Assembly (NCBI RefSeq): GCF_900102175.1
Contig: NZ_FNKN01000001.1
Coordinates: 1,364,001 to 1,428,000, forward strand
DNA: 64,000 nucleotides
Source of the DNA: Microbacterium sp. cf332
Lineage (GTDB): Bacteria; Actinomycetota; Actinomycetes; Actinomycetales; Microbacteriaceae
Direction of reading: 5' to 3'
The notes beneath the pieces were generated by a model that ran no database searches, had not been told where the DNA came from, and worked only from the letters and a program-made list of their open reading frames with translations. Made by a program: the position numbers and the translations under genes. How positions within the stretch are numbered: position 1 is the first letter of the stretch; every line of letters starts with the position of its first letter. This document shows, piece by piece, positions 16,514-25,275 of the stretch.

Positions 16514-17437
16514 ATGACGACCACTACAGCACCCCCTCCCGCCGTGCGCACCGCGCGGAAGCGGCGGCGCGTCAGCGTCGAACAACGCGGATGGCTGTTC
16601 GTCGGCCCCTTCGCCGTGGTGTTCGCCCTCGTCTTCCTCGCACCCCTCGCCTATGCGCTGTACCTGAGCTTCTTCCGCGAGCAGATCGTCGGCGGCAACG
16701 CGTTCGTCGGGTTCGAGAACTACCTCACGGCGTTCGCCGACCCGAAGCTGTGGGACGGCTTCCTCCGCGTGCTGCTGTTCCTGCTCATCCAGGTTCCGAT
16801 CATGCTCGTGCTGGCCCTCGCCGCCGCCCTCGCGATCGACAGCGCCCGGCTGCACGCCGCGGGCTTCTACCGCATCGTCATCTTCCTGCCCTACGCCGTG
16901 CCCGCCGTCGTCGCGGTCCTCATGTGGGGCTACATCTACGGCGACCAGTTCGGGCTCGCCGGCAACATCAACGACCTCCTCGGCGCACAGGTCCTGCGAC
17001 CCTTCCTGCCCGAATGGATGATGGTCTCGATCGGCAACATCGTCACGTGGCAGTTCATCGGCTACAACATGCTGATCTTCTACTCGTCGCTGAAGACGAT
17101 CCCCGGCGAGCTGTACGAGGCGGCATCCCTCGACGGCGCCGGCGCGTGGCGCACGATCGCGTCGATCAAGATCCCCGCCCTGCGCGGATCCATCGTCATC
17201 GCGACAATCTTCTCGATCATCGGCAGCTTCCAGCTCTTCAACGAGCCGAACATCCTCAAGCCCCTGGCACCGAACACGATCACGACGTTCTTCACGCCGA
17301 ACATGTACGCGTACAACCTCTCGTTCGCCGGCCAGCAGTACAACTACGCCGCCACCGTCGCGATCATCATGGGCGTCATCACGGCGGTCATCGCCTACGT
17401 CGTCCAGTTGCGCGGATCCCGTCAGGAGATGCGATGA
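16514..17437 (+). CDS. ABC carbohydrate importer permease 1 (MalF type)
   Basis: 307 residues with a cytoplasmic, basic N-terminus (KRRRVSVEQR) and six predicted membrane helices (first about 24-46). The EAA loop for docking the ATPase is ELYEAASLDGAGAWRTIASIKIPAL in the C-terminal half. It belongs to the CUT1 family, which imports di- and oligosaccharides. It is translationally coupled to permease 2 by an ATGA overlap. No nucleotide-binding subunit follows, so a shared ATPase encoded elsewhere (MsiK-like, as known in actinobacteria) must energise the system. The neighbouring GH51 and GH35 genes suggest arabino- and galacto-oligosaccharides as cargo. Confidence 0.92.
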   Translation: MTTTTAPPPAVRTARKRRRVSVEQRGWLFVGPFAVVFALVFLAPLAYALYLSFFREQIVGGNAFVGFENYLTAFADPKLWDGFLRVLLFLLIQVPIMLVLALAAALAIDSARLHAAGFYRIVIFLPYAVPAVVAVLMWGYIYGDQFGLAGNINDLLGAQVLRPFLPEWMMVSIGNIVTWQFIGYNMLIFYSSLKTIPGELYEAASLDGAGAWRTIASIKIPALRGSIVIATIFSIIGSFQLFNEPNILKPLAPNTITTFFTPNMYAYNLSFAGQQYNYAATVAIIMGVITAVIAYVVQLRGSRQEMR

Positions 17438-18312
17438 CCGCTCCCGCCCTCGCCCGCAGCACGCCGTTCGCGCGGCGGAAGTCGCTCGTGCTCACCGTGG
17501 TGATGAGCCTGTTCATCCTGTACACGCTGCTGCCGCTGTTCTGGCTGGTCATCAACGCCACCAAGACGCAGGGCGACCTGTTCACGACCTTCGGGCTCTG
17601 GTTCGGCGACAGCTTCAACCTCTGGAACAACATCGTCGACACCTTCACCTACCGCGACGGCATCTTCGTCCGGTGGCTGGGCAACACGCTGCTCTACGTC
17701 GTCGTCGGCGCCGGCGGGGCGACGGTCCTCGCGACCATGGCGGGCTACGGGCTGGCGAAGTACAACTTCCGCGGACGCAAGGCCGTCTTCGCGGTCGTCA
17801 TCGGAGCGGTCGCGGTTCCCGGGACGGCCCTCGCCGTGCCGACCTTCCTCATGTTCAGCCAGCTCGGACTCACCAACACCCCGTGGGCGATCATCATCCC
17901 CTCGCTCATCAGCCCGTTCGGCCTCTACCTGATGTGGGTGTTCGCGAGCGAGGCGGTGCCCACCGAACTGCTCGAGGCAGCCCGCATGGACGGCGCCAGC
18001 GAGATGCGGACGTTCTTCACCATCTCGACCAAGCTCCTGATGCCCGGCATCGTCACGGTTCTGCTGTTCGCGGTCGTGGCGACGTGGAACAACTACTTCC
18101 TCCCGCTCATCATGCTCAGCGATCCCGCCTGGTACCCGCTCACCGTCGGCCTCAACCAGTGGAACGCCCAGGCCACCGGCGCCGCAGCGCAGCCGATCTA
18201 CAACCTCGTGATCACCGGATCGCTGCTGTCGATCATCCCCATCGTCGTGGCCTTCCTGCTGCTGCAGCGCTTCTGGCAGTCCGGCCTGAGCGCCGGCAGC
18301 GTCAAGCAGTGA
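17434..18312 (+). CDS. ABC carbohydrate importer permease 2 (MalG type)
   Basis: 292 residues, starting at the ATG that overlaps the previous stop. It has an N-terminal membrane helix (VLTVVMSLFILYTLLPLFWLVI), a large periplasmic loop and five further helices; the EAA loop is ELLEAARMDGASEMRTFFTI at about 187-207, as in CUT1 MalG/LacG partners. It forms the heterodimeric channel with the protein at 16514-17437. The SBP gene follows after 77 bases containing a perfect 16-bp tandem duplication and a new ribosome-binding site. Confidence 0.92.
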   Translation: MTAPALARSTPFARRKSLVLTVVMSLFILYTLLPLFWLVINATKTQGDLFTTFGLWFGDSFNLWNNIVDTFTYRDGIFVRWLGNTLLYVVVGAGGATVLATMAGYGLAKYNFRGRKAVFAVVIGAVAVPGTALAVPTFLMFSQLGLTNTPWAIIIPSLISPFGLYLMWVFASEAVPTELLEAARMDGASEMRTFFTISTKLLMPGIVTVLLFAVVATWNNYFLPLIMLSDPAWYPLTVGLNQWNAQATGAAAQPIYNLVITGSLLSIIPIVVAFLLLQRFWQSGLSAGSVKQ

Positions 18313-18340
18313 GCACCCCGGACCCTGTATCCCGCACCAC

Positions 18341-18372
18341 CCGAATCCACAACAACCCGAATCCACAACAAC
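18341..18372 (+). repeat. Perfect 16-bp tandem duplication
   Basis: CCGAATCCACAACAAC occurs twice without spacing (18341-18356 and 18357-18372), directly before the GAAGTGAAGGA ribosome-binding region of the binding-protein gene. It is CA-rich and probably unstructured, and looks like a recent slip duplication. Confidence 0.85.
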
Positions 18373-18389
18373 GAAGTGAAGGAACTCCC

Positions 18390-19736
18390 ATGACACCCAT
18401 GCGCAAGGAATCGGCGCTGCGTCGCGCCGCATCCGTCGTGGCCCTGACCGCAGCCGCCGGCCTCGTGCTCGCCGCCTGCTCGTCCTCCGGCCCCGCCGCG
18501 GGCGGCGGCAACCCCGACGACCTCGACGCGGCCCTGCAGGCCGGCGGCGAGATCACGTACTGGTCGTGGACCCCGTCCGCCGAAGCGCAGGCCGAGGCGT
18601 TCATGAAGAAGTACCCCGAGGTCAAGGTCAACGTCGTCAACGCGGGCACCAACACCGAGGAGTACACCAAGCTCCAGAACGCGATCAAGGCCGGTTCGGG
18701 AGCCCCCGACGTCGTGCAGATCGAGTACTACGCCTTCCCGCAGTTCGCCCTCACCGAGGGGCTGCTCGACCTGGCCCCCTACGGGTTCGCCGACCTCGAG
18801 GAGGACTACACCGCCTCGACGTGGAACTCCGTCGACTTCGACGGCAAGATCTACGGCCTGCCGCAGGACTCGGGCCCCATGGCGCTGTTCTACAACAAGA
18901 CGGTCTTCGACCAGTACGGTCTGACGGTCCCGACGACGTGGGACGAGTACATCGCCACCGCGCGTCAGCTCACCGCCGCCGATCCGACGAAGAAGATCAC
19001 GAACGACACCGGCGACGCCGGCTTCGCCACCAGCATGATCTGGCAGGCGGGCGGTGAGCCCTTCTCGGCCGACGGCACGAACGTGACGATCGACCTGGCC
19101 GACGAGGGCTCGAAGAAGTGGGCCGACACGTGGAACACGCTCGTGGAGGACGACCTGATCGCCAGCACCCCGAGCTGGAGCGACGAGTGGTTCACGGGCC
19201 TCGGCGACGGCTCGATCGCGACCCTCGTCATCGGCGCCTGGATGCCCGGCAACCTCGAGTCGTCGGTGGCCGACGCGGCGGGCGACTGGCGCGTCGCGCC
19301 GATGCCGACCTACGACGGCACCCCCGTCTCGGCCGAGAACGGCGGCGGCGGCCAGGCCGTCACGAAGCAGAGCGAGAACCCGGCGCTGGCTGCCGCGTTC
19401 CTGAAGTGGCTGAACAACGATGAGGAGAGCCTGACGATCTTCGCCGAGAGCGGCGGTTTCCCGTCGACGACCGCGCAGCTCGAGTCGGACGAGTTCCTCA
19501 ACGAGGAGCCCGAGTACTTCGGTGGCCAGAAGATCAACGAAGTGCTCGTGCAGGCGGCCAAGGACGTGCGTCCGGGATGGCAGTACCTGCCGTTCCAGGT
19601 GTACGCGAACAGCATCTTCGGCGACACCGTCGGACAGTCCTACGCCTCGAAGTCCGACTTGAACGAGGGCCTCGCCACGTGGCAGGAACAGCTCGTGCAG
19701 TACGGCAACGACCAGGGCTTCACCGTCGACGAGTGA
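18390..19736 (+). CDS. ABC carbohydrate importer substrate-binding lipoprotein
   Basis: 448 residues with a lipoprotein signal; lipobox LAAC places the lipidated Cys at residue 30, followed by a Ser/Gly-rich linker. The fold is SBP_bac_1 (YWSWTPSAEAQAEAFMKKYP, then GAPDVVQIEYYAFPQF), typical of CUT1 oligosaccharide receptors. An AAGGA signal stands 7 bases before the ATG; a second ATG (MRKE) three codons on is an alternative start. It belongs to the same operon as the two permeases and is followed by a strong hairpin, which would raise its mRNA level over downstream genes. Ligand probably an arabino- or galacto-oligosaccharide, inferred from neighbours. Confidence 0.92.
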   Translation: MTPMRKESALRRAASVVALTAAAGLVLAACSSSGPAAGGGNPDDLDAALQAGGEITYWSWTPSAEAQAEAFMKKYPEVKVNVVNAGTNTEEYTKLQNAIKAGSGAPDVVQIEYYAFPQFALTEGLLDLAPYGFADLEEDYTASTWNSVDFDGKIYGLPQDSGPMALFYNKTVFDQYGLTVPTTWDEYIATARQLTAADPTKKITNDTGDAGFATSMIWQAGGEPFSADGTNVTIDLADEGSKKWADTWNTLVEDDLIASTPSWSDEWFTGLGDGSIATLVIGAWMPGNLESSVADAAGDWRVAPMPTYDGTPVSAENGGGGQAVTKQSENPALAAAFLKWLNNDEESLTIFAESGGFPSTTAQLESDEFLNEEPEYFGGQKINEVLVQAAKDVRPGWQYLPFQVYANSIFGDTVGQSYASKSDLNEGLATWQEQLVQYGNDQGFTVDE

Positions 19737-19742
19737 CGCCCG

Positions 19743-19789
19743 GCGAGGGGGCGGGTCGCATCGGCATCCGGTCCGACCCGCCCCCTCGC
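19743..19789 (+). terminator. Strong hairpin after the binding-protein gene
   Basis: A perfect 16-bp stem (19743-19758 with 19774-19789) and a 15-base loop lie between the binding-protein gene and GH51. It may act as a partial terminator or 3' mRNA stabiliser inside the operon. Confidence 0.7.
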
Positions 19790-19812
19790 ATGTCCCATCC
19801 AGGAGAAGATCG

Positions 19813-21351
19813 ATGACCTCCCCCGCCCGCATCACCGTCACCACCGCCGACGCCGGCGCGCCCGTGCCCCGGCGCCTCTTCGGCACCTTCGTCGAGCACA
19901 TGGGCCGCTGCGTCTACGACGGGATCTTCGAGCCGGAGCATGCCACCGCCGACGACGCCGGCTTCCGCGGCGACGTGCTCGACCTCGTGCGCGAGCTCGG
20001 CGCGACGGTCGTCCGCTACCCGGGGGGCAACTTCGTCTCGGGCTACCGGTGGGAGGACGGCGTCGGGCCGCGCGACCGGCGTCCCGTGCGCCTGGACGCC
20101 GCTTGGCACAGCACCGAGACCAACCAGGTCGGCCTGCACGAGGTCGCCGCGTGGGCGGAGCAGGCCGGGCTCGAGCTCATGGAGGCCGTGAACCTCGGCA
20201 CCCGGGGTGTCGCGGAGGCCGCCGATCTGCTCGAGTACGCCAACCACCCGAGCGGCACGGCTCTGTCGGAACGCCGCCGCGAGAACGGTCGCACCGAGCC
20301 GTTCGGCATCCGGCTCTGGTGCCTCGGCAACGAGATGGACGGCCCCTGGCAGATCGGGCACAAGACCGCCGACGAGTACGGGCGCCTCGCCGCCGAGACC
20401 GCGCGCCTCATGCGTTTCGTCGATCCCGACATCGAGCTCGTCGCCGCCGGCAGCTCCAACCATGAGATGCCGACCTTCGGCACCTGGGAGCGCACCGTGC
20501 TCCGCCACACCGCCGGGCTCGTCGACCACATCTCCGTGCACGCGTATTACGAGGAGACCCCGGGCGACCCGGCCAGCTTCCTCGCCTCGGGCGCCGCCCT
20601 CGACGCCTACATCGGCGAGGTCGCCGACATCATCGACGAGGTGCGGGCCGAACACGGCATCTCGGCACCCATCGGCATCAGCGTCGACGAATGGAACGTC
20701 TGGAACCAGACGCGCTGGAACGAGGTCGACAAGCCCGCCGTGTTCAGCGGCGAGTGGCCGGTCGCCCCACGGCTCATCGAGGACGACTACACCGTCACGG
20801 ATGCCGTCGTCGTGGGCTCGCTGCTCATCACGATGCTCCGCCGCGCCGACCGCGTGTCGATGGCGAACCTCGCCCAGCTCGTCAACGTCATCGCCCCGAT
20901 CCGCACCGAGCCCGGGGGCGCCGCGTGGCGGCAGACGACCTTCTTCCCGTTCCAGCTGACCGCGGCTGCGGCATCCGGGCATGTCGTCGTCCCGGCCATC
21001 GACACCGGCGTCATCCCGACCGCGCGCTACGGAGACGTGGGCGCCGTCGACGCCGTCGCGACGCTCGCGGGCGACGAGCTGACGGTCTTCCTCGTGCACC
21101 GGGGGCTCGACGCCGAGACGCCCGTCACGATCGACCTCGACCGCTCAGCCGCCGGCGCCGAGGCGCTCGTGCTGACCGTCCCGGCGGGCGGCGACCGGCA
21201 CACCGTCAACAGCGCGTCGTCGCAGCCCGTCGCCCCGGCCGACCTGGCCGTCGACCTCCGTGACCGCACGGTGAGCCTCACCCTCCCCCCGCTCTCGTGG
21301 GCGCGTGTCAGCGTCCACCTCGCCCCGGCACCGAATCGAGACACCCCGTGA
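19813..21351 (+). CDS. Alpha-L-arabinofuranosidase, GH51
   Basis: 512 residues, cytoplasmic. GH51 landmarks: LFGTFVEHMGRCVYDGI near 22-38, RYPGGNFVSGYRWEDGVGP near 68-86, acid/base Glu in CLGNEMDGPW (E174) and nucleophile in SVDEWNVWN (E293). The enzyme releases terminal L-arabinofuranose from arabinan, arabinoxylan or arabinogalactan oligosaccharides with retention. AGGAGAAG precedes the ATG. It follows the importer genes and overlaps the GH35 gene by GTGA, so imported arabinose-decorated galactosides would be trimmed by both enzymes inside the cell. No arabinose catabolic genes (araBAD) lie in the window. Confidence 0.93.
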   Translation: MTSPARITVTTADAGAPVPRRLFGTFVEHMGRCVYDGIFEPEHATADDAGFRGDVLDLVRELGATVVRYPGGNFVSGYRWEDGVGPRDRRPVRLDAAWHSTETNQVGLHEVAAWAEQAGLELMEAVNLGTRGVAEAADLLEYANHPSGTALSERRRENGRTEPFGIRLWCLGNEMDGPWQIGHKTADEYGRLAAETARLMRFVDPDIELVAAGSSNHEMPTFGTWERTVLRHTAGLVDHISVHAYYEETPGDPASFLASGAALDAYIGEVADIIDEVRAEHGISAPIGISVDEWNVWNQTRWNEVDKPAVFSGEWPVAPRLIEDDYTVTDAVVVGSLLITMLRRADRVSMANLAQLVNVIAPIRTEPGGAAWRQTTFFPFQLTAAAASGHVVVPAIDTGVIPTARYGDVGAVDAVATLAGDELTVFLVHRGLDAETPVTIDLDRSAAGAEALVLTVPAGGDRHTVNSASSQPVAPADLAVDLRDRTVSLTLPPLSWARVSVHLAPAPNRDTP

Positions 21352-23111
21352 CGACCTTCCGCATCGGCGAGACCGACTTCCTCCTCGACGAGCGCCCCCA
21401 CCGGGTCATCGCCGGGGCCCTGCACTACTTCCGCATCCACCCGGACCACTGGGCCGACCGCATCCGCAAGGCGCGGCTCATGGGACTCAACACGATCGAG
21501 ACCTACGTCGCCTGGAACGCCCACGAGCCGGTGCGCGGCGAATGGGACGCCACCGGGTGGAACGACCTCGGCCGCTTCCTCGACCTCGTCGCGGCGGAGG
21601 GCATGCACGCGATCGTCCGTCCCGGCCCGTACATCTGCGCCGAGTGGCACAACGGCGGCCTGCCGGTCTGGCTCACGAGCACGCCCGGTATCGGCCTGCG
21701 CCGCTCCGAGCCGCAGTTCGTCGAGGCGGTCAGCACCTACCTGCGGCGGGTCTACGAGATCGTGGCCCCTCGCCAGATCGATCGCGGCGGCAACGTCGTA
21801 CTCGTGCAGATCGAGAACGAATACGGCGCCTACGGCTCCGACCACGACTACCTGCGCACGCTGACCGACCTGACCCGTGCCTGCGACATCACGGTTCCCC
21901 TGACCACCGTCGACCAGCCCGAACCGCACATGCTCGCGGCCGGCACCCTGGCCGACCTGCACACGACCGGATCGTTCGGCTCGCGCGCGACCGAACGCCT
22001 CGCAACCCTGCGCGAGCACCAGCCGACCGGTCCGCTGATGTGCTCGGAGTTCTGGGACGGCTGGTTCGACTGGTGGGGCGGCGTGCACCACACGACGGAT
22101 GCAGCGGCCTCGGCGTCAGAGCTCGACGCCCTGCTCGCCGCGGGCGCCTCGGTCAACATCTACATGCTCCACGGCGGCTCCAACTTCGGCACGACCAACG
22201 GCGCGAACGACAAGGGCCGCTACGCGCCCATCGTCACCTCGTACGATTACGACGCCCCGCTCGACGAGTCGGGCCACCCGACCGAGAAGTACCACGCGTT
22301 CCGCGAGGTCATCGCCCGCTACGCACCCGTCCCGGACGAGGTGCCGCCCGGCCGGCCCGCGGCGCCGACGCTGACCGTCGCGCTGCGGACCACCGGAGAC
22401 TGGCTTCCGGCGGCGGATGCTGCGGCGGTCGGGGACGGCGGGGCGGCGATCGCGCCTCCCACGTTCGAGGAGCTCGGACAGCTCGGGCCGCTCGTGCGCT
22501 ACGACATCCCGCTGCCCGCGCAGGCGTTCGACGGGGCCGACCGCGCCGTCCTCGCCTTCGCCGAGATCCGCGACATCGCATGGATCGCGGTCGACGGGGC
22601 GCCCATCGGCCGCCTGCAGCGCGCGCTGCACGAGCGATCGCTGCCGATCCCTCGCGGCTCCCGGCTCACGGTGCTCGTGGAGGACCAGGGGCGCGTGAAC
22701 TACGACGTGCGTCTCGGTGAGAGCAAGGGCCTCGTCGGCCCCGTGACCCTCGGCGGCCACCGGCTGACCGGTTGGTCGGCGCAGCCGGTCGACCTCGCGG
22801 CGGTCGCAAACGGCATCCCCGGGCCGGCCGCTCCCGGCACCGCCGGCCGCACGGGCCTCGTGGGCGCGTTCGAGCTCGACGAGCCCTCCGACCTCTTCCT
22901 CGACACGTCCGCCTGGAGCAAGGGCTACGCGTTCGTGAACGGCTTCTTCCTCGGGCGCTACTGGCGCAACGGGCCGCAGCGCACGCTGTACGTGCCGGCG
23001 CCCGCGACCCGCGCCGGCGCGAACGAGATCGTCGTCGTCGAGCTCGAGCACGTCGTCGAGCCCGTCGCCGCCCTCGTCGAGGCGCCCGACCTCGGACACC
23101 GCGAGGAGTGA
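21348..23111 (+). CDS. Beta-galactosidase, GH35
   Basis: 587 residues from a GTG that overlaps the GH51 stop; the upstream in-frame GTG at 21297 lies inside GH51 and has no signal. It is a classical GH35: AGALHYFRIHPDHWADRIRK, RPGPYICAEWHNGGLP, acid/base Glu in QIENEYGAYG (E158) and nucleophile in CSEFWDGWFDWWGG (E234), followed by two beta-jelly-roll domains common in bacterial GH35 enzymes of about 590 residues. No signal peptide. It removes non-reducing beta-galactose from imported oligosaccharides; the galactose would pass to the nearby galE/galT/galK genes. Confidence 0.93.
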   Translation: MTTFRIGETDFLLDERPHRVIAGALHYFRIHPDHWADRIRKARLMGLNTIETYVAWNAHEPVRGEWDATGWNDLGRFLDLVAAEGMHAIVRPGPYICAEWHNGGLPVWLTSTPGIGLRRSEPQFVEAVSTYLRRVYEIVAPRQIDRGGNVVLVQIENEYGAYGSDHDYLRTLTDLTRACDITVPLTTVDQPEPHMLAAGTLADLHTTGSFGSRATERLATLREHQPTGPLMCSEFWDGWFDWWGGVHHTTDAAASASELDALLAAGASVNIYMLHGGSNFGTTNGANDKGRYAPIVTSYDYDAPLDESGHPTEKYHAFREVIARYAPVPDEVPPGRPAAPTLTVALRTTGDWLPAADAAAVGDGGAAIAPPTFEELGQLGPLVRYDIPLPAQAFDGADRAVLAFAEIRDIAWIAVDGAPIGRLQRALHERSLPIPRGSRLTVLVEDQGRVNYDVRLGESKGLVGPVTLGGHRLTGWSAQPVDLAAVANGIPGPAAPGTAGRTGLVGAFELDEPSDLFLDTSAWSKGYAFVNGFFLGRYWRNGPQRTLYVPAPATRAGANEIVVVELEHVVEPVAALVEAPDLGHREE

Positions 23112-23151
23112 GCGTGAGGCAGCCGCGCCGCGATCGGGCAGGATGGATGTC

Positions 23152-24132
23152 ATGAGCTGGATGGTCACCGGTGGTGCTGGATACATCGGCGCGCATGTCG
23201 TGCGCGCCCTCGCCGCGGCGGGCCTCGAGCCCGTCGTCCTCGACGACCTGTCGAGCGGACACGCCGGGTTCGTGCCCGAGGGCGTGCCGTTCGTCCGGGG
23301 CTCGATCCTCGACCGGCCCCTCGTCGAGGGCGCGCTGCGCGAGCACCGCGTGGAGGGCGTCATCCACGTCGCGGGGTACAAGTACGCGGGCGTCTCGGTG
23401 ACGCGTCCGCTGCACACCTACGCGCAGAACGTCGAGGGCACCCGCATCGTGCTCGAGGCGATGGCCACCGCCGGTGTCGACAAGATCGTGTTCTCCTCGA
23501 GCGCGGCCGTCTACGGCACCCCCGACGTGCCCCTCGTCACGGAGGACTTGCCCAAGCGGCCCGCCTCGCCCTACGGCGAGTCCAAGCTCATCGGCGAATG
23601 GCTGCTGCGCGACCAGGGTGTCGCCACGGCCGACTCGTCCGCCCCGCTGCGCCACACCTCGCTGCGCTACTTCAACGTCGTCGGCTCCGGCGACCCTTCC
23701 GTGTACGACACGAGCCCCCACAACCTCTTCCCGATCGTCTTCGAGAAGCTCATCGCCGGCGAGACCCCGCAGATCAACGGCGACGACTACGCCACCGACG
23801 ACGGCACGAACGTCCGCGACTACGTGCACGTCGCCGACATCGCGGCCGCCCATGTCGTCGCCGCCCAGCGCCTCGCTGCGGGCGAGAGCGTCGAGCCGGC
23901 CTACAACCTCGGCTCGCAGAACGGCCTGTCGGTCCGCGAGATCATGGACGCGATGGCCCGCGTGACGGGCGTCGACTTCACGCCGAAGATCGGCCCCCGC
24001 CGGCCCGGCGACCCCGACCGCATCGTGGCGACCGGCGAGCTCGCGGCCCGCGACCTCGAGTGGGCCAACCGCTACACGGTCGACGAGATGGTGCGCACGG
24101 GCTGGGAGGCCCGCCGCGCGGCATCCGTCTGA
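23152..24132 (+). CDS. galE: UDP-glucose 4-epimerase
   Basis: 326 residues. NAD-binding TGGAGYIG (6-13), FSSSAAVYG (114-122) and catalytic YGESK (Y141, K145) define GalE of the extended SDR family, which interconverts UDP-glucose and UDP-galactose in the Leloir pathway. I chose the ATG at 23152: the ATG at 23143 leaves no room for a ribosome-binding site, and the one at 23161 would cut before the first beta strand. CAGGAT seven bases before the start resembles the leaderless -10 seen elsewhere, so a short or absent leader is possible. It is convergent to the LacI gene that guards galT-galK. Confidence 0.9.
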   Translation: MSWMVTGGAGYIGAHVVRALAAAGLEPVVLDDLSSGHAGFVPEGVPFVRGSILDRPLVEGALREHRVEGVIHVAGYKYAGVSVTRPLHTYAQNVEGTRIVLEAMATAGVDKIVFSSSAAVYGTPDVPLVTEDLPKRPASPYGESKLIGEWLLRDQGVATADSSAPLRHTSLRYFNVVGSGDPSVYDTSPHNLFPIVFEKLIAGETPQINGDDYATDDGTNVRDYVHVADIAAAHVVAAQRLAAGESVEPAYNLGSQNGLSVREIMDAMARVTGVDFTPKIGPRRPGDPDRIVATGELAARDLEWANRYTVDEMVRTGWEARRAASV

Positions 24133-24144
24133 CCGGCGCCACAT

Positions 24145-24165
24145 CCCGCGCCGAGCTCGCGCGGG
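24145..24165. terminator. Hairpin after galE
   Basis: CCCGCGC (24145-24151) pairs with GCGCGGG (24159-24165) over a 7-base loop, 12 bases after the galE stop. Confidence 0.5.
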
Positions 24166-24166
24166 C

Positions 24167-24196
24167 ATCAGGCGCGGTTTCGGGGATCAGGCGCGG
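24167..24196. repeat. Direct repeat in the galE-lacI gap
   Basis: ATCAGGCGCGG occurs at 24167-24177 and 24186-24196, between two hairpins in the 109-base convergent gap. GCGCGGTT (24172-24179) can also pair with AACCGCGC (24201-24208). Nothing else is seen in this gap. Confidence 0.6.
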
Positions 24197-24232
24197 GGAG
24201 AACCGCGCGCGACGCCCCGAACTGCGCCTTAC

Positions 24233-24257
24233 CTCTGCGCTTTACGTCAGCGCAGAG
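24233..24257. terminator. Hairpin over the stop codon of the LacI gene
   Basis: CTCTGCGC (24233-24240) and GCGCAGAG (24250-24257) form a perfect 8-bp stem. The reverse-strand TAA of the LacI gene (24242-24244) lies in the 9-base loop. Confidence 0.55.
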
Positions 24258-25210
24258 CTCGCGCGGACGACGAGCTCGGTGGGAACGGTGTGCGCCGGAG
24301 CCGTCGAGCCGGACTCGATGACCTCGACGAGAGCCTCGACGGCGCGGGCGCCGAGGGCGTCGAAGTCCTGGCGGACGGTCGTCAGCGGCGGGCGGTACTC
24401 CGCGGCATCCACCACGTCGTCGAATCCGACGACCGCGACGTCGTCCGGCACCGCACGCCCCGCGTCGCTGAACGCGCGGAGCAGGCCGAGCGCCATCTGG
24501 TCGTTCGCGGCGAACACCGCGGTGGCATCCGCGAGCGCTGCCCCCGCCGCGTGACCGCCGCGTGAGGTCCAGTCGCCGCGCACGATCGCGGGCACGTCGG
24601 CACCGGCCTCGATCAAGGCCTCGCGCCACCCGCGCTCCCGCTCCTGCGCCGCGAACGAGGCCTCGGGCCCCGCGAGGTGATGCACCGTCGCGTGCCCGAG
24701 CTCGACCAGATGCTGTGTCGCCAGACGCGCGCCACCGGCATGGTCGGTCTGCACGATCGCGAAGCGGTCGTCGGATGGCGAGTCGACGACGACGAGACGG
24801 AGGTCGGCGGGTGGTGCCGTGTCGCGCGCGAGGCGGGTCGCTTCGTTGAGCACGATGGCGCCGTCGACGCCCTGATCGCGCAGCTGGGCGAAGGCCTCCG
24901 CGATGTCGCGCGCACCGACCGTCACCACTGCGAGCGCGTAGTCGCGACCGCCCGCCGCGTCGGAGATGGCCTGCAGCATCCGCGAGTTGCCGACCGAGGC
25001 CAGGGTCGACACGACGAGGCCGATCGTGCGCGTCTGCCCCGTGCGCAGCGCCCGCGCGGCGCGGTGCATCCGATAGCCGAGCGACGCCATGGAGGCCTCG
25101 ACCCGCGCGCGCGTCGCGGGGTCCACGCGCGCGCTGCCGTTCGCGACGCGCGACACGGTCTGCGCGGACACGCCCGCATGGGCCGCCACCTGGGCCATGG
25201 ACACCCGCAT
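24242..25210 (-). CDS. LacI-family repressor of galT-galK
   Basis: 322 residues from the ATG at 25210, preceded by GAGAGG on the reverse strand. The HTH (about 3-26, SMAQVAAHAGVSAQTVSRVANGS), hinge (HRAARALRTGQT) and effector domain with VVGFDDVVDAAEYRPPLTTVRQ are complete. It is divergent from galT with a 57-base gap holding two operators, one over the galT start codon; it should therefore repress galT-galK and itself, with galactose or a galactoside as probable inducer. It is a paralogue of the LacI protein at 15358-16401: most of the HTH and many effector-domain blocks match, and the operators are alike. Confidence 0.9.
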   Translation of the reverse strand: MRVSMAQVAAHAGVSAQTVSRVANGSARVDPATRARVEASMASLGYRMHRAARALRTGQTRTIGLVVSTLASVGNSRMLQAISDAAGGRDYALAVVTVGARDIAEAFAQLRDQGVDGAIVLNEATRLARDTAPPADLRLVVVDSPSDDRFAIVQTDHAGGARLATQHLVELGHATVHHLAGPEASFAAQERERGWREALIEAGADVPAIVRGDWTSRGGHAAGAALADATAVFAANDQMALGLLRAFSDAGRAVPDDVAVVGFDDVVDAAEYRPPLTTVRQDFDALGARAVEALVEVIESGSTAPAHTVPTELVVRASSALT

Positions 25211-25229
25211 GTCGGTCCTCTCCGTCAGT

Positions 25230-25275
25230 GTGTTGACGATATCACGGCCGGAATGTAGCGTGTTATCGTGAACAT
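25230..25275 (+). promoter_or_regulatory. galT promoter with two LacI operators, one over the start codon
   Basis: The -35 TTGACG (25233-25238), a 16-base spacer and the -10 TAGCGT (25255-25260) place the transcript start at about 25267, next to the GTG at 25268. Operators GTGTTGACGATATCAC (25230-25245) and GTGTTATCGTGAACAT (25260-25275) cover the -35 and the start codon. Confidence 0.7.

Noticed and set aside
18341..18372. CRISPR-like repeat
   Set aside because: Only two adjacent 16-bp copies without spacers, and no cas genes.
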